NCBI GenBank assembly: GCA_028023455.1
Contig: JAQFVV010006642.1
Coordinates: forward strand, 374,001-438,000
Reading direction: 5' to 3'
From: Epiperipatus broadwayi
Taxonomy: Eukaryota; Onychophora; Udeonychophora; Euonychophora; Peripatidae
DNA length: 64,000 nt
Below are positions 34,765-45,646 of the stretch, one piece after another. The stretch's first letter is position 1; every line of letters starts with the position of its first letter. A program made the translations under genes and the position numbers. The notes below the pieces were generated by a model. That model searched no databases. It saw nothing but the letters and a program-made list of their open reading frames with translations, and had not been told where the DNA came from.

Positions 34765-36625
34765 CAGGCATGGGCAACCTTTCCTAGTTCAGGGGCTAAA
34801 TTATCTTTCTGTTTCGAATCAAGGGCCGGACCAAATAATTAAATAGTACAATATAATATTGAATCATAAAGAGCTACATAAATTTCATAATAATGATGTA
34901 ACAATTTAATGTGAGGATTAGCCTTGTACTTCAACAATGAAACTATCAATGTTGATGGGAATACTGCTTAAGAACAATCACATAGAATTTTCAAAGTTTT
35001 TGTCAGTTATTCTTGTCCGAATTTTTAATTTATTAAATTCCATTCTAGAAAAAACTGTTCACATATATTTGTGCTTCCAAAAAGACAAAATTCTTTTTGA
35101 AAAGGCACTACATTTCTATATTTTTCTTCCACCAAATGTTTATAAAAATCCATCAAGCAATGTTGTTAAATTGTAATTTTAGCACTAAATCTGCTTGAAC
35201 CTCAATAAGTTCCATCTGCAAATTTTTTGGCATATTATTTATATATATATCGGCATCCATCGGATGATAAAATATAGTGAATATGGAGTCTTTATTTTGG
35301 AAGTCAGTGAACCTTGTATCAAATTGCTCTATTAATGTCTTCAATTGATTTCCATAAAAAATTATAAGGGATATTTTTATGAGCTGTTAGAGTAGGAAAA
35401 TGGTAACAATTTTTAGCTCTTATCTGACTTTCCAACAATTTTACTTTATTACAAAAAGCACTGACATGTCCATATAGTTCATGAATCAATTGTCCTGGTT
35501 TTTGCAATTTAAGATTTTCATTTAGGTATCCAGTGACATCTACAAGGAATGCTAAATCAAACACCCACTCATCATATCTTACTTGGTTAATTGTTTTTTA
35601 TTTTAAGTTCATAAAATCTGCTGTCTTGTCTCAGATCATACATCATTTTAACCTTTTACCTTTACTCAATCACCTAATTGCAATAAGACACATTTTCATA
35701 ATCTGAAAATAAGTCTGCCAAATATTCCTTAAATTGCAGTGATTAAGTACATGTGACTTAATAAAGTTAATACTGACTACTACAACTTCCATAACATTTC
35801 TAAATTTAATTGATTTTGCACACAGATTTTGTTAGTGGATAATGCAATGAAAATTTGTTAAATTTTTCAGATGGATCTGTAATTTTGTTACTTTTTCATG
35901 AACTATTCCAATAAATCCCTTCCATGCACCAACCATTGCAGGAGCTCCATCAGTGCATATACCAGATAGTGAACTCCATTTAAGCCCAAATATCTTGAAG
36001 ACTGTTTTGACATCTTCAAATATATCTTCACCAGTAATTGTCTGTTTTAGGGCCAAAGTAAAATTCTTTTGTGATATTAAATCCACATCAACTCCCTGAA
36101 TAAATATTGCTAGTTGTGTTGTATCAGAGGCATCAGTGCTGTCATCCAAAGCAATTGAAAATGCTTTGAATCTAGCAATCTTCTCTTTTAAACTTTTTTG
36201 GATATCATCAGCCATGATTTCTATCCACCGGACAGCAGTACATCTCAGCAAACTAATATTCTCAAAATCTTTTCTCTTTTAATACTTGAGACATTCAACA
36301 GACATTCTTTGATCTCTTTCACCAAATGATTTAGAATGCTTAGCAAATTTTTCATTTACCACAAATCTGGCTTTCACAATGCTTCCATGCTGCATTTATT
36401 ACTTGGTGAACATTTTCTGCCGGGTATCCAAGTTCTTCAATTTCTCTATTTCATCTTTTCATAATTGTCCATCAATTTTTTTGGTGATCTGCATGTTTTG
36501 AAGTAAAGTGTTTCTTCAAGTTGTATTTTTTGTTGACTGATATGGATTCATTGCACAACAAACATATAGGCAAACCTTTATTCAGAATAAAATAGTACTT
36601 GTCTGTCCAGCTGTCTTGAAATTGA
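34765..36625 (-). mobile_element. hAT element remnant (GTF2IRD2/ZBED-type transposase)
   Basis: The left end has a hAT-like terminal repeat (CAGGCATGGGCAACC) at 34765. The transposase lies on the minus strand. I found no matching right end with an 8-bp duplication, so the 5' side is probably truncated or too diverged. Confidence 0.75.
35153..36625 (-). pseudogene. Broken hAT transposase of the GTF2IRD2/ZBED type
   Basis: The N-terminal remnant (about 36625-36480) shows a BED-like zinc finger: C-L-L-C followed by H-F-T-S-K-H. The longest intact piece (36251-35832, 139 codons) carries the catalytic region with A-F-S-I-A-L-D-D-S-T-D, C-T-D-G-A-P-A-M and a final F-H-C-I-I-H. Further pieces (35564-35319 and 35344-35153) match the C-terminal, dimerisation-proximal part, with L-Q-K-P-G-Q-L-I-H-E-L. 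Several stops and frameshifts separate them. The family is a domesticated or active hAT type often annotated as general transcription factor II-I repeat protein 2. This copy cannot make transposase. Confidence 0.8.
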
Positions 36626-36629
36626 TAAT

Positions 36630-37853
36630 CCTCTGTATCTAGTTAATCCCTGACATTGTTCTAAATTTCAAACTATATATTCAGAACTGTCAAACAAAGC
36701 TGTTTTTAACACTGCAGATACTGAACAGAAAAAAATATAAATTCAGGCACTTAACAAGGCACAAACCCAATGTAAATATTAAAATTTAAAAAAAAATGTT
36801 TTTTTATACTCCAGATAGAACACAATATAAATACAAGCACTGAACAAAGCACAACCCCAATGCAAGTATCAAAATGACACATTGTAACATGTTCACACAC
36901 TGCTAGTCAAAATGGGAAAGATATCTTGATGAGAGAAAACAAATGTGTTTTGCAGTGTCATATGATATCAGCTTAACTATTCAAAATATTAATTCTGAGA
37001 GAAGCTAAATAAGACAAAAAAAGTGATTTTCAGTAATTGCTAATGATTATAACATAATATTTTTATAAAACATTTATTATTAAACCAAAAAGTACATTAC
37101 TAATAGGGAATTGTCTTTGAAAATATTTTCTTTTAATAAAGATTGCTCATAGGAAATATATGAAAAAAGCAGAAATCGCCATTGCTGGCTTTACAAAAAT
37201 TGCTTTTGCAAAAACAATAGAGAATAATTTTTTAATAACAGTAAATAATTTATTAACTTTTATAATTTCTTTTGTTTCTTTGATGATAATTAGTTGTGAA
37301 TGTATCATTTTTTTAATGTTATAAATTTCTAATATTTCATTCTGTGCCACAACATTTTAACTTGGTTCGTAAATTTTCAAAGATTACACAAATACGGTAA
37401 TCACCAAATATATTTTTTAAAAGGTAATCTTACGTGAATTTATTTCAGCCAAATGTACACTGAATTAAATTACTAAACCAGATTAAACAGGGACACTCAA
37501 ATATGACATTTAATATATTTTATTATATTCACTTTTAATTTAAAAAAAGCATATTCTCTTTTCCTATAGCATTTCCAACTGACTCGAATCTTTTTATATA
37601 TATATATATAAAGAGCAAATACAAGCTTAAATTAAACACAAACATTATCTTTTTTTAAAAAAAAAATACAGTACAAATTATTTAACTAATATTCTTTTTA
37701 TTGATCTTTCAAGATCGAGCAGTTAACATTATTAGGAAAAATCTAATCTGATTCACACATGAATTATAATAAAATGCATATAAAAAAAAACATATTTAAA
37801 GCATATGAGTTTAAACTCCTCTCCCTTTGTTTTAACTCACTTAACATAATATA
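36630..37853. other. Intergenic A+T-rich DNA
   Basis: A diverged direct repeat is visible (about 36715-36780 and 36795-36870, both with ATAAAT...AAGCACTGAACAA-type strings). No gene recognised. Confidence 0.45.
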
Positions 37854-38590
37854 AATAAATCATTTTTTATAGCGCGATGTTTGTAAACTGTAATATTTAA
37901 CACAGCATTACGCTGTTGCACATGCGCTTTGAAGATTTTAACTATAAATGAATGAATACTAACACTCAACCACATGATAAAGTCTTTGGAAAAGATAGAA
38001 TGGCCATCTATCTTTTCGAACCCAAACGCTTTTGTATGGGCGAATCTTAAGTGTTTGAAAGTGAAAGCGTGAATGTATTAAATAATCACTTTAAATTACT
38101 ATTACATGCTTAAATGAAAGACGCTAATGAAATTTACTAGAATTTACAAAACGTCATTCTTCTTATTTGATATTAAATGTATGTAAATAAATCATTTTTT
38201 ATAGCACGATGTTTGTAAACTGTAATATTTAACACAGCATTACGCTGTTGCATATGAGCTTTGAAGATTTTAACTATAAATGAATGAATACTAACACTCA
38301 ACCACATGATAAAGTCTTTGGAAAAGATAGAATGGCCATCTATCTTTTCGAACCCAAACGCTTTTGTATGGGCGAATCTTAAGTGTTTGAAAGTGAAAGC
38401 GTGAATATATTAAATAATCACTTTAAATTACTATTACATGCTTGAATAAAAGACGCTAATGAAAAGATAGATGGCCATTCTATCTTTTCCAAAGACTTTA
38501 TCATGTGGTTGAGTGTTAGTATTCATTCATTTATAGTTAAAATCTTCAAAGCGCATGTGCAACAGCATAATGCTGTGTTAACATAATATA
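37854..38590. mobile_element. Family F repeat: tandem pair followed by an inverted partial copy
   Basis: A 332-bp unit starts at 37861, repeats directly from 38193, and breaks at 38462 into an inverted copy of the region 38245-38340 (38463-38585). Each unit contains a self-complementary AAAAGATAG-N9-CTATCTTTT segment. No ORF and no hammerhead core was found. A second F element is at 49010-49460 and a diverged relative at 40180-40345. Confidence 0.7.
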
Positions 38591-38639
38591 ATAAAATTAC
38601 CAGCAATAATCCTACACTCTATTGTTGAAACATTTAAGA

Positions 38640-38900
38640 TACTTAATAGTATATAAACAGTGAGGATTGCCAATTCCTCTACAAGCTTTATGATAAATGC
38701 TTAGCCAGAGCCAGCACTTAAAATATCCCTGTCAGGAACCCCTCCCAAACCCCTGACCATGGTTTCGTGCTTTGGCACTCTTCAGAGAGGTGTCAGGGTA
38801 GGTTCAGACATTAATCTAAAAATACCAATCCAAAGCTAAGCACTTAGCTAAAAGTTATCTATTGAGTGGAAAATCTGAATTTTTCAGGCATCTACATGTC
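38640..38900 (-). repeat. Family C hammerhead-bearing repeat, single copy
   Basis: Around the ribozyme it shares an ATGATAAATGCT left block and an AGATTAATGTCTGA-type right block with 44340-44565. It is non-coding with no inverted partner. Confidence 0.55.
38750..38790 (-). ncRNA. Hammerhead ribozyme candidate, family C (strongest fold)
   Basis: Minus strand: CCUCU pairs with AGGGG (inner stem I). CUGAAGA is followed by a perfect stem II GUGC-CAAA-GCAC, GAAA, stem III ACC-AU-GGU and cleavage after GUC. The outer stem I extends as GAACCU...CCC with GGG...GGGUUC. All core bases are in place. Confidence 0.85.
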
Positions 38901-38964
38901 TTCAAACCCAGCTATCCAACTCAAATAGCTATATGGGGCTGATAGATCTTCAGCCATACCATAT

Positions 38965-39225
38965 ATTAGTAGTCAGGCTATAAATTAAAAGCATTCTAAA
39001 TATTGAAGAAATGATCAAAAATAGAATAAAACCACCTATATTTAGACTCTAATATTTTTAAGGATATCTTTGTCAACATTTATTACCAACAATGTTAACA
39101 GTGGTATGCCTATAAGTATCTTAACTCCAAAAAGAGGTGGTTTTATTTTATTTTTGATCCCTTGTTCAACATTTAGAGTGTTTTTAATTTATACCCTGAG
39201 GGAGGGTGATTTATTCTCTTTGTGT
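38965..39225. repeat. Foldback repeat, family H, copy 2
   Basis: The arms at about 38977-39048 and 39127-39200 are inverted copies (AATAAAACCACCT faces AGGTGGTTTTATT). It is related to 9735-9925 and sits directly beside the family A palindrome at 39239. Confidence 0.65.
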
Positions 39226-39346
39226 ACATATATGTATATAATTAGAAGGAGATTGAATTCAGACTTTTAAGCTCCCTACAGCTATGCACTTCATCTTATA
39301 CAACTGATACACATAACCACATACATGTGAGAAAATCAAACGATCT

Positions 39347-39389
39347 CTAATACAGGTATTTTGTGCTGAACCAGCACTCATCAGTTTGT
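39347..39389 (-). ncRNA. Hammerhead ribozyme candidate, family A (G12 lost)
   Basis: CUGAUGA and a perfect GUGCUG-GUU-CAGCAC stem II, but AAAA replaces GAAA. G12 is the general base, so cleavage should fail. Outer stem I GAUC/GAUC still pairs. Confidence 0.65.
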
Positions 39390-39852
39390 CCTGATCACTA
39401 ACTCCCACACATATATACAATCAGTGCTCAGTTTATAGTAAGATATAAAATATTCAATCCTTAATAGACAAACTTCAATCTTCTCCACCCTCCAACTCTT
39501 CACCATCCATATCATTAAAAATTGATGGTGGAATATGGAAAGCCCATGTTCATGCCAATATTATTGTCATACCCATGTTGACTTTAAGTTACTCTGACTC
39601 CTCATTTATAGGACCTTAATATGTCCATTATGTAAGGAATAAGAGTGACTTAAAATCAATATGGGTATGATAATAATATTGGTATCAACAAGGGTTTTGA
39701 GTATTCCACCATTGGATTTTCAATGATATGGATGGTTGAAGAGTAAAAAGAGTGGAGGAAATTGAAGCTTGTCCATTAAGGTTTGAGGATTTGCTATCTT
39801 AATATAAACTGAGCACTGATTATATATGTGTGTGTGAGAGATTATGATCCAA

Positions 39853-39896
39853 ATCAACTGATGAGTGCTGTTTCAGAACAAAATACATATATTGGA
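39853..39896 (+). ncRNA. Hammerhead ribozyme candidate, family A (G12 lost)
   Basis: UCAA, CUGAUGA (39858-39864), a damaged stem II, AAAA instead of GAAA, stem III AUA-CA-UAU, then UUGG. It is probably inactive. Confidence 0.6.
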
Positions 39897-40179
39897 GATC
39901 ATTTATCTTTTTCACATGTATGTCATCATATGTATCAGTTATATAAGATTGAGTACATAGCTGTAGGGAATTTGAAAGTCTGAGTTCTAGACCCTTATAA
40001 TTACATTAAGTTTAGTATAGACAATATATTTATATATGAATATTATATATGTATATAAACTTTTTCCAGCAATTAATATTATGTAATCTGCTAGAATAAC
40101 TTCCTGACATTGGTTATTAAGTAAATGAAATAATCACAATCCAAAGGACAAGATAAAAGTTTAAGAGAAAATAATGAAC

Positions 40180-40345
40180 AGTCTTATCTCCTTTACCTAA
40201 ATTCATTTATATAAACCAGTCTGAAATATAACTTTAAGGAAGTAATATTATCAATTAAAGATCTTCATGCTTTTTTCCCAACTTGCTTCAGATTTGCCTA
40301 TATAAATGAATTTAGGTAAAAGTGATAAGATAGCCTACTTTTTTT
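40180..40345. repeat. Short palindrome related to family F
   Basis: CTTATCTCCTTTACC near 40184 faces GGTAAAAGTGATAAG near 40313, with TTCATTTATATAA also inverted. The spacing and CATGCTTT block resemble the family F arms. Confidence 0.5.
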
Positions 40346-40597
40346 CTCTTAAAACGTTTTATTTTGAACTTCGGATTGAAAGTATTTCATTTATTTAGTA
40401 AACTAGTATTGAGATAATAATATAGTGTATTATATATGTAAAATAAAAATTCACATAATATTACAATACTGGTCAAAAAAACTAAATGTTACTAAAATTC
40501 TTGTTACTAGATGAAACTATGGTTGTGAATTTTTATTTTATTTATAATTACGAGTGTAGTGTTAGGCAGTATTTAATATATATATATTATATATATA

Positions 40598-40857
40598 TTA
40601 TTTGCGGGATATTCCATGTAGTGAAAAAGCTAAATGCTGACATTTCAGTACAATATCAAGTACCTTCCTCAGAGCATCCTCTTTCTCAAATCATAAGAAT
40701 GCATGTGAGATTTAAAATCGTTTTTATCACTTTCTTTCTTCTCATATTTAAATTCTATTGGTTGAGAAGTTTTAAAATTTATTTTCACTTCCAATAGCTT
40801 CTTCCAAATGTTGTTAATCTTCTTTAATTCACATCTTTCATTTCTGGAATTACACAA
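40598..40857 (-). pseudogene. Penelope-like element 3' end fragment
   Basis: Minus strand: a 62-codon frame (40857-40669) with N-E-R-C-E-L-K-K-I-N-N-I-W-K-K-L-L matches the two fragments at 14008-14421, followed by the same 3' region ending near AATATCCCGC (about 40598-40612). It is 5'-truncated just upstream of this block. Confidence 0.65.
40636..40675 (-). ncRNA. Hammerhead-like motif, family D, in Penelope 3' end
   Basis: GCU, CUGAGGA, stem II with GGUAC/GUACU, GAAA, U-GUC, AGC. It differs from the 13953 and 14415 copies by a C-to-T change just before GUC, consistent with CpG decay. Confidence 0.45.
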
Positions 40858-40859
40858 AA

Positions 40860-42458
40860 TCTAAAAGAAACGGAACATTTTATTATAGCAGATCCCATCC
40901 CTGTCAAGTCGAATGTCTATTTCTTTATTTTAAAACAAAAAAAGGAGGAAGGGATATACATCCAAGAGAAGACAAGGAGTAAGCATGCTTATTTATATTC
41001 TGTTCTATAAAAGTTTCATCAAATTTAACATCTAGAGATGCACTCTAAAATATTAACTTTATGCATACACTATGAAATAAGTGCCAAGATGTTTAAAATT
41101 AAAGAAAATCAAAATGTAGAATGCATTGACTTTTATGAAGTCTTATATCAATCTAGAATATACCTAGTGTAACATTTTTTCGAATCATAAATATTAAATA
41201 ATTAATTTTTTACACACTGATTAGAAAAACTTGAATTATTTGTAAGCCTAAAGCAATTAAAAATGTTGAAATATAGTTGCTAACATTATTTACCTACTAT
41301 GGCTTTTATTTAACAGATTCCTACTTTCCACAAAATATTCAGAGCTATTAATTTGATCATGATTTTTCCATGGGAATTGTTCCACAGGATGTCTTAAATC
41401 TATTAATTCAAAATGTTTAAAAATTGAAGCAAAAAATATCACCCAGCCAATCTTATTAATGAAGAAACTGTCCCAGGCAACATGAATATTTTGTATGGTT
41501 CCACATTCATGTTGAGTTGTTGTTTAATCAATATGCAGATAACAACATTATTTGCTTACTTTTTCATTTGTTTTCTCTTTTTAAATATTAAATAATTAAT
41601 TTTTTTAAAGCTGAGTAACGGAACTTAACTAATTGGAAGCATGCAACATTTAAAAACCCTGGAATATAAATTTAAGTATTATTTACATACTATGGCCCTA
41701 CCTAGTGGGATCTGTTTGATAAGGATGCACTTTCACATAGAATATTCCAAAGACAATAATATCATTTTTTTAAAAAATTGAGTTAAAAAATAGTATTACC
41801 ACAGGCAATATCATGTAGTGGGAAATTATTTTACGAATTCCACATTGATAATTTTTTATCATTTTAAATTAAAATTAAAGCATTTTCCCTCTCATAAATA
41901 ATAAACTATTAAATTATTTAGAAATGAATTAAGAATATTAGCTATTTGTAAACCTGCAACAATTAAAAATACTCTACAAGGGTCCCCAGTATAAAAAAAT
42001 CTATTGTCATACTAACACCTATATTAATCAAATACTATTTAATTAATCAAAGCTAATAATTATTTATTTTGTTTTCCTAACTTATAGTTCATGTTTCTTA
42101 ATCTTTAGCTTAACTAGTTAAAGAATGGTATCCATGTTATTAAGTATAACACGGATGCCCTTCTTCTGTGTAAAGGTTTATTTATGCATATATATATATA
42201 TATGCATAAATTTGTGTCAATAGACTGTAATTCTTTAATAATGACTTTTTCCCATACAAAATGAACTTTTCATTAGACTAAAAAAAAATCAGTTATTTAA
42301 AAAAAACTTTTCATAACTTTTTTATCCAAACATTTTTTATTAAATATTTAAGAAAAGATAAAATGGCAAATATTTTATATTTTATTCGAGTGGAAGAATT
42401 AAAGATTTTGTTTGCATTATACTTTTTTAGTAAAAGTCAAAGATTTCTGAGAACAATT
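40860..42458. other. Intergenic A+T-rich DNA
   Basis: About 1.6 kb without recognisable genes. A diverged internal duplication is likely: 41281-41400 and 41685-41790 share CTATGGC...AACAGATTC-type strings. Confidence 0.45.
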
Positions 42459-43170
42459 ACTTAGAACAGGGGTGGGGTATATTTGTCTGTCAAGGGCTAT
42501 TTGAATATATATAATATCATTAGTGGGCCATACAAAATTTATCATCTTAAAAATTCGCTTGCTATATTTCGTCAAACATTTAATTAATCTACCCCCAATC
42601 ATTAGGGTGAGCAACGTTTTCAATTTGAGGCCAATTTTAATCTGCCATTTTAAAGCATGGGCTATAATTTTTTTGTGTGAATTAAAAATAAACATCACTA
42701 TTAATAACCTTTGTGTATTTAATGAAATTTTTTCCAATTCACATTGTAATTATTCTTCCTAACATATTTATATTCTTGTAGTTCTTTCTATTTTCTGGAC
42801 AGATTAATTCTACTGCAGATATGATGCAGTCTTTTATAAACATCCCTTTAAAAAAAGATTTTGAATATTTTTTTTTTTTTTTGAAACAATGCAACTTGCT
42901 TTCACAGAATTTTATGACTTGTTTATATTTTTTATGAATATATCATCTACATGAGGTCATTCCTTTTGAAGTTTCCATTTTAATATTCTTTTCTTTTCCA
43001 ACAATTATGTTGCAATCAGAATGTTTTATTAAATAGTGACTCTTAACATTATATTCTTAAAACAGGCAAAACTCACTATATATATTGCCACACACAGCAA
43101 GCTAAAGTAATCAATGGATGCCAGAAGGCTTGTGCGTAAAATCCCCAACTAGTGCCTACTCATCTATTAT

Positions 43171-43210
43171 CTCCAGACTAGTTTCTGGCTTATGGCCTTT
43201 GTCAGTGAGG
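43171..43210 (-). ncRNA. Hammerhead ribozyme candidate, family B (G8 lost)
   Basis: CUGACAA in place of CUGANGA (G8 to A), stem II GGC/GCC, GAAA, AC-UA-GU-C, UGGAG. The loss of G8, the general acid, should block cleavage. Confidence 0.6.
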
Positions 43211-43358
43211 AGCCTTGGATCTGAGAGCACTGCACCTAGATATTAGGATCTAATGTAACCCTCCAGCAACCACCTTTTATCTCCATATAACTACAAAACT
43301 ATAAGTCTTAAACTGAAAACACCATAATGTTTTCAATCCAAGCCCATTAGCCCAAGGC

Positions 43359-43400
43359 TTCTCACTGATGAAGGCCATAAGCCAGAAACTAGTCTGGGGA
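43359..43400 (+). ncRNA. Hammerhead ribozyme candidate, family B
   Basis: UCUCA pairs with UGGGGA (inner stem I) and CCAA upstream pairs with UUGG downstream (outer stem). CUGAUGA is at 43365-43371, stem II GGC-CAUAA-GCC, GAAA at 43385-43388, then stem III AC-UA-GU and GUC cleavage. The closing base pair of stem II is an A-A mismatch. Confidence 0.7.
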
Positions 43401-44339
43401 TATTGGATGGGTAGGCACTAGATGGGGATTTTATGCATAAGCCTTCTGGCATCCATTGATTACTCTAGCTTGCTGTGTGTGGCAATATATACAGTGAGTT
43501 TTGTCTGTTTTAACAACAGTTATACACAAGCATAAGAGGTGGTGGTCATGTGATGTTTATTAACATTGTATTCTTCAAGTGAAATATTTTCCAAATATAT
43601 CAGGCACATCATTTATGATTTCTTTTTATTAAATAATGTGTTCGACCATTTCTTTTGAATTGCATGATTTTCCATGTCAGTTTTCTTATCTTACTCAGTG
43701 TAACCATTCTAATAAAAAATAAAATGCAAAATAATAATGATAAAATGAAGTTAAAATTCAAATTTTTTTTTTTTAGTATACCTTCTTCTGCAAAAGTCAC
43801 TGCTAAAACAAACAAAACGCCCTCAGCATCTTAGGCAGATAAACCACACAATATTTCTAAGTTTCTGGCCCACTGCATTTCTTATAGAAAGAACTGCAAC
43901 TATTATAGAGATTGGAAAAAGAAAAAGATGTATTTGAGAAAATAAATATTTTATTTTACTTAATTCTGAATGTAATATTTGTAGTAGTTATACTAGGTAT
44001 GCTCGTGCTTAAATAGAAGCTTTATACAGGACCATTTTAAATACATTTTGAAAATATCTGCAGGCAAAGGCCAGAGGTTCCCCACCCCTGACCTAGAAAA
44101 AAGATAATAATGCCGTAAGTACTTTTTTTAAAGCTAAATTCCTTTAAATATTATGCTATTTTTACCAAAAGTATTCCATCCAAGTTTAAATTTATAATTA
44201 ATTTCACCCATTTCATTTGCAACTGTATTAATAATCTGACCAAGATATTTATCATAGTTAGTTTCTTCTAGATCATGATTACTCTTTTTTCTTTCTTGAT
44301 TTAATATTAGTAAAATTCAGTCACATGTCACATGACCTA

Positions 44340-44565
44340 TATAGCTTGCATTGCCAATATGTAATACATAAAGATCCTGCTAATAGCTCTAAACAAGCTT
44401 ACTTATTATTATTTTTTATGATAAATGCTACTAGATAAAGTACCTGATGCCTTTATCTATGATGGTCCCCATATCCAGACCAGTTTCGAGCTATGGCTCT
44501 CTTCAGTGAGGAACTAGGACATTAGATTCAAAATACTAATTCAAGAAAAACCATAGAACATATTC
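44340..44565 (-). repeat. Family C hammerhead-bearing repeat inserted in an RTE copy
   Basis: It shares ATGATAAATGCT and the post-ribozyme block (AGATTC, then A-rich sequence with TACTAAT) with 38640-38900. Its borders within the RTE are approximate. Confidence 0.6.
44471..44512 (-). ncRNA. Hammerhead ribozyme candidate, family C
   Basis: Minus strand: CUCA, CUGAAGA (44506-44500), perfect stem II GAGC-CAUA-GCUC, GAAA (44487-44484), AC-UG-GU then C17, UGG. The outer stem I GUCC/GGAC also pairs. All core positions are intact. Confidence 0.8.
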
Positions 44566-45646
44566 TTTTATCTTTAGTCCTATTTTTTTATTTCCATCTA
44601 ATAATTCTTGCAATATTTCCTGAAGCTGTGAAGCATTATTTATAAAAATGACCACACCATCTGTAATCTCCATATATTTTTATTACCTTATATTCCCATT
44701 TCAATTCACAAAATACTTCTTGTAAAACAGCTGAAAAATGCTTTGGAAATATGTAATAATCTTGTTATACACTCTTATCAGTTTTAATCTTATTGTCGTC
44801 AGTAATCTAATCACTATTGATTGCATTTTAATAAAACGTTTCAGAATATAATATTCTATGTCTATGTAGTGCATGATAATCCAAAGCTTCAATTAGTGTG
44901 AAAATTCTTATACAATTAAAGTCTTTTCTTAATCTATAAATAAATAAATAATGCCAATTCATGCTTATTGGTTGTATTTATAACTTCTCTCAATATTTAG
45001 ATGTGTAATTACATGTGCGAAAAGCACTCTTATATCCTGCTTATTTTTTTGATCGGTTTAAATCTAAAGTTCGTTGTTGGTAAGTTGCCATTATCTTGAT
45101 AAATATGGTATACAGAGCTGGTAGATGATCTACGAAATCAATAATTTCTAATATCTTCTCTTTTACTTTTAAATATCAAAATTATTATCGCGTATTTCCG
45201 ATTATCAACAACCTTTTTATTATTTAGACAATCGAAATATAGTTTTGTTAACAATTTTTCTATTTTATCAGCTACTTTTTTTAGATACCAATAAGAATTT
45301 AATCCCTTCCTATAGTTTTTCTTCTTCTTGGAATTAATTGCGTATTTAAATAATTATTTCTAACTTTCGACTGTAGAAATAACTTTATCTGTATCCAGAA
45401 TTGTGTTATATTTTGATTAACAGAAAATATAGATTTCAAAATCATAATTTCTTAGTAGATTCGATACAGGAAATGATCTAATGAGATATAAGACTCGCAT
45501 TAACGCTAAACTAAAGAAACAAAACTATCAAGAGAGATAGTATTAACAGATACTATTCATAATTTCAGAAAAATTCAAATGAATTTAAATTTAAACTTGT
45601 AAATTATTTAAAAATATTAACAGACTTTGAAGATGGTTCATACTTA

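Larger units (their letters stand above)
39239..40002. mobile_element. Family A palindromic element, older copy
   Basis: The arms 39239-39608 and 39632-40002 are inverted copies, more diverged than those of 19473-20322 but colinear with them. Each contains a family A hammerhead position. No coding content. Confidence 0.75.
43062..43540. mobile_element. Family B foldback element with a hammerhead in each arm
   Basis: The arms 43062-43219 and 43362-43525 are inverted copies with a ~140-bp centre. Outer ends include AAACAGGCAAAACTCAC facing GTGAGTTTTGTCTGTTTT. Hammerheads sit at the inner end of each arm, on opposite strands, and the arm continues past each as ...ATTGGATG-AGTAGGCACTAGAT. Confidence 0.75.
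42467..44090. mobile_element. hAT-superfamily element, non-autonomous, carrying a nested foldback
   Basis: The ends CAGGGGTGGGG (42467) and CCCCACCCCTG (44090) are flanked by ACTTAGAA (42459-42466) and ACCTAGAA (44091-44098), an 8-bp duplication with one mismatch. No transposase is recognisable inside. A family B foldback (43062-43540) has inserted into it, so the hAT insertion is the older event. Confidence 0.85.
44125..45398 (-). pseudogene. Dead RTE-type LINE copy (RT to C-terminal part), interrupted by a family C repeat
   Basis: The minus strand is colinear with the RTE element at 24644-27950: the segment with CCAAAAG...ATTCCATCCAAG (44170) parallels 25160, and the block at 44570-44700 parallels the RT box region. 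Many stops make it non-coding. The 44295-44565 segment is foreign and contains a family C hammerhead. At 45398/45399 this copy abuts a plus-strand RTE copy head to head. Confidence 0.7.

Noticed and set aside
37861-38590. CRISPR-like or satellite array
   Set aside because: Only two direct copies and an inverted partial one, in an animal genome; it fits a foldback repeat.
42417-42737. Minus-strand 106-codon frame at the hAT end
   Set aside because: It spans the hAT terminal repeat and flank and has no transposase motif.
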